A stretch of DNA of 64,000 nucleotides from NCBI GenBank assembly GCA_963837585.1, contig CAWINX010000003.1:248001-312000 (forward strand), given 5' to 3'. This DNA is from CAWINX01 sp963837585 (GTDB taxonomy: Bacteria > Actinomycetota > Thermoleophilia > Solirubrobacterales > 70-9). The position numbers and the translations under genes were made by a program. The notes under the pieces are model-generated. The model was not told the DNA's origin. It did not search any database and was given only the letters and a program-made list of their open reading frames with translations. This document shows, one piece after another, positions 63,466-64,000 of the stretch (the first letter of the stretch is position 1; every line of letters starts with the position of its first letter).

Positions 63466-63493
63466 GCATTGATTCTTACAGCGACGTCGGCGG

Positions 63494-64000
63494 TCAGGCC
63501 TTGCCTCGCTCCGGGTTGTGGATTGAGGAGCGCAGTTCCGATACCCGCTCGGAGAGGACCCGGTCCTCGGCAATGCCGGCCTCAACCCGCCGGACCGAGT
63601 TGAGCACAGTCGAGTGGTCCCGACCGCCGTAGAGGCGGCCGATCTGGGGAAGTGAGAGGTCGGTGAGCTCGCGAGTCAGGAAGATCGCCACGTGACGGGC
63701 TCTGACCGGCGTCGCGGCTCTCGTCGAGCCGACCAATTCGGCGCGAGAGATCCCGAAGGACGAGGCGACCCGCTGCTGAATCTCCTCGACGGGGGTGGCC
63801 TTGGCGTGGGGGGAGGCCTTCGGGATGACTTCGGCGATCAGCTCGGCGCTGAGCGGCTTGGCCATCAGTGAGGCGTGGGCGATCGCCCGGGTAAGGCCGC
63901 CGTGCAGTTGGCGAATGTTGGCGTCGACCCGTTCGGCCAGCTCGCCCAGCGCGTTGCCGTCGGCGATCTCCACCCCGGCTTCACGAACCAGGCGGCGCAG
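63494..64000 (-). CDS. dnaA: Chromosomal replication initiator DnaA (C-terminal part)
   Basis: Only the last ~168 residues lie in the window; the frame runs off the right edge. The visible part has the end of the AAA+ lid (ANIRQLHGGLTRAIAHASLM) and domain IV, with the DnaA box-binding motifs VRARHVAIFLTRELTDLSLP and QIGRLYGGRDHSTVLNSVRR. It ends HNPERGKA. The protein melts oriC and loads the helicase. It starts the replication gene block read leftwards. Confidence 0.96.
   Translation of the reverse strand: MRRLVREAGVEIADGNALGELAERVDANIRQLHGGLTRAIAHASLMAKPLSAELIAEVIPKASPHAKATPVEEIQQRVASSFGISRAELVGSTRAATPVRARHVAIFLTRELTDLSLPQIGRLYGGRDHSTVLNSVRRVEAGIAEDRVLSERVSELRSSIHNPERGKA

Overview
The window is a GC-rich chromosomal segment from an actinobacterium, most likely of the Thermoleophilia/Solirubrobacterales type. 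The evidence for this is the gene order dnaA-dnaN-recF-DUF721-gyrB-gyrA at the right edge, the cluster pkn-fhaA-fhaB-pstP-ftsW-pbpA-pknB, the style of the YVTN and RTX surface proteins, and frequent GTG/TTG starts. The lineage assignment is inference from gene content, since no search could be run.

Layout. 0-9 kb: two tRNA-Ala genes flank an acidic unknown protein. Then come a broken AbiEi/AbiEii toxin-antitoxin pair, two GFA-fold proteins, an MFS exporter, an HD-GYP protein, a VapBC pair with a clear operator, a metallo-beta-lactamase-fold protein and an NlpC/P60-like protein. 9-20 kb: mixed metabolism (alpha/beta hydrolase, RibD-type reductase, MFS exporter, UDP-sugar dehydrogenase, enoyl-CoA hydratase, a patatin-like/Vps62 protein, a GGDEF-EAL protein, metF, DUF3105). 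20-33 kb: a surface polysaccharide locus (acetyltransferases, polyprenyl-phosphate sugar transferase, glycosyltransferases, flippase, Wzy-like polymerase, FlaA1/CapD-like dehydratase, LytR_C protein), followed by DedA and UppP for undecaprenyl-phosphate recycling. 33-39.6 kb: a Fic protein read in frame into purM, an RTX protein, and a DJ-1/PfpI module fused to a membrane Ser/Thr kinase. 39.6-41.3 kb: an extraordinary purine-rich, low-GC tandem array with a period of about 150 bp. 41.3-52 kb: a YVTN beta-propeller protein, then ddl and the cell-wall/division kinase cluster. 52-64 kb: a CARDB-like membrane protein, pheA, an HNH nuclease, and the replication-origin gene block with an intein in gyrA.

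How the genes work together. The polysaccharide locus, UppP and DedA share the undecaprenyl carrier with the FtsW/PbpA/Ddl peptidoglycan machinery, which the PknB-PstP-FHA system would control by phosphorylation. c-di-GMP turnover proteins (GGDEF-EAL, HD-GYP) probably feed into surface behaviour.

Sequence quality. Many genes, including essential ones (gyrA, ddl, purM, pbpA, metF), are broken by frameshifts. Most breaks fit the loss of one CG/GC dinucleotide from a GCGC tract. A few fit a one-base change in a homopolymer run. I therefore call most of these genes functional with probable consensus errors. Coordinates below span the restored genes.

The most unusual items are the ~150 bp purine-rich array (39.6-40.9 kb), palindromic elements lying inside coding sequence (two in the Wzy gene, one in an acetyltransferase gene), the fic leader repeats that can hide the fic ribosome-binding site, the PfpI-kinase fusion and the GyrA intein.
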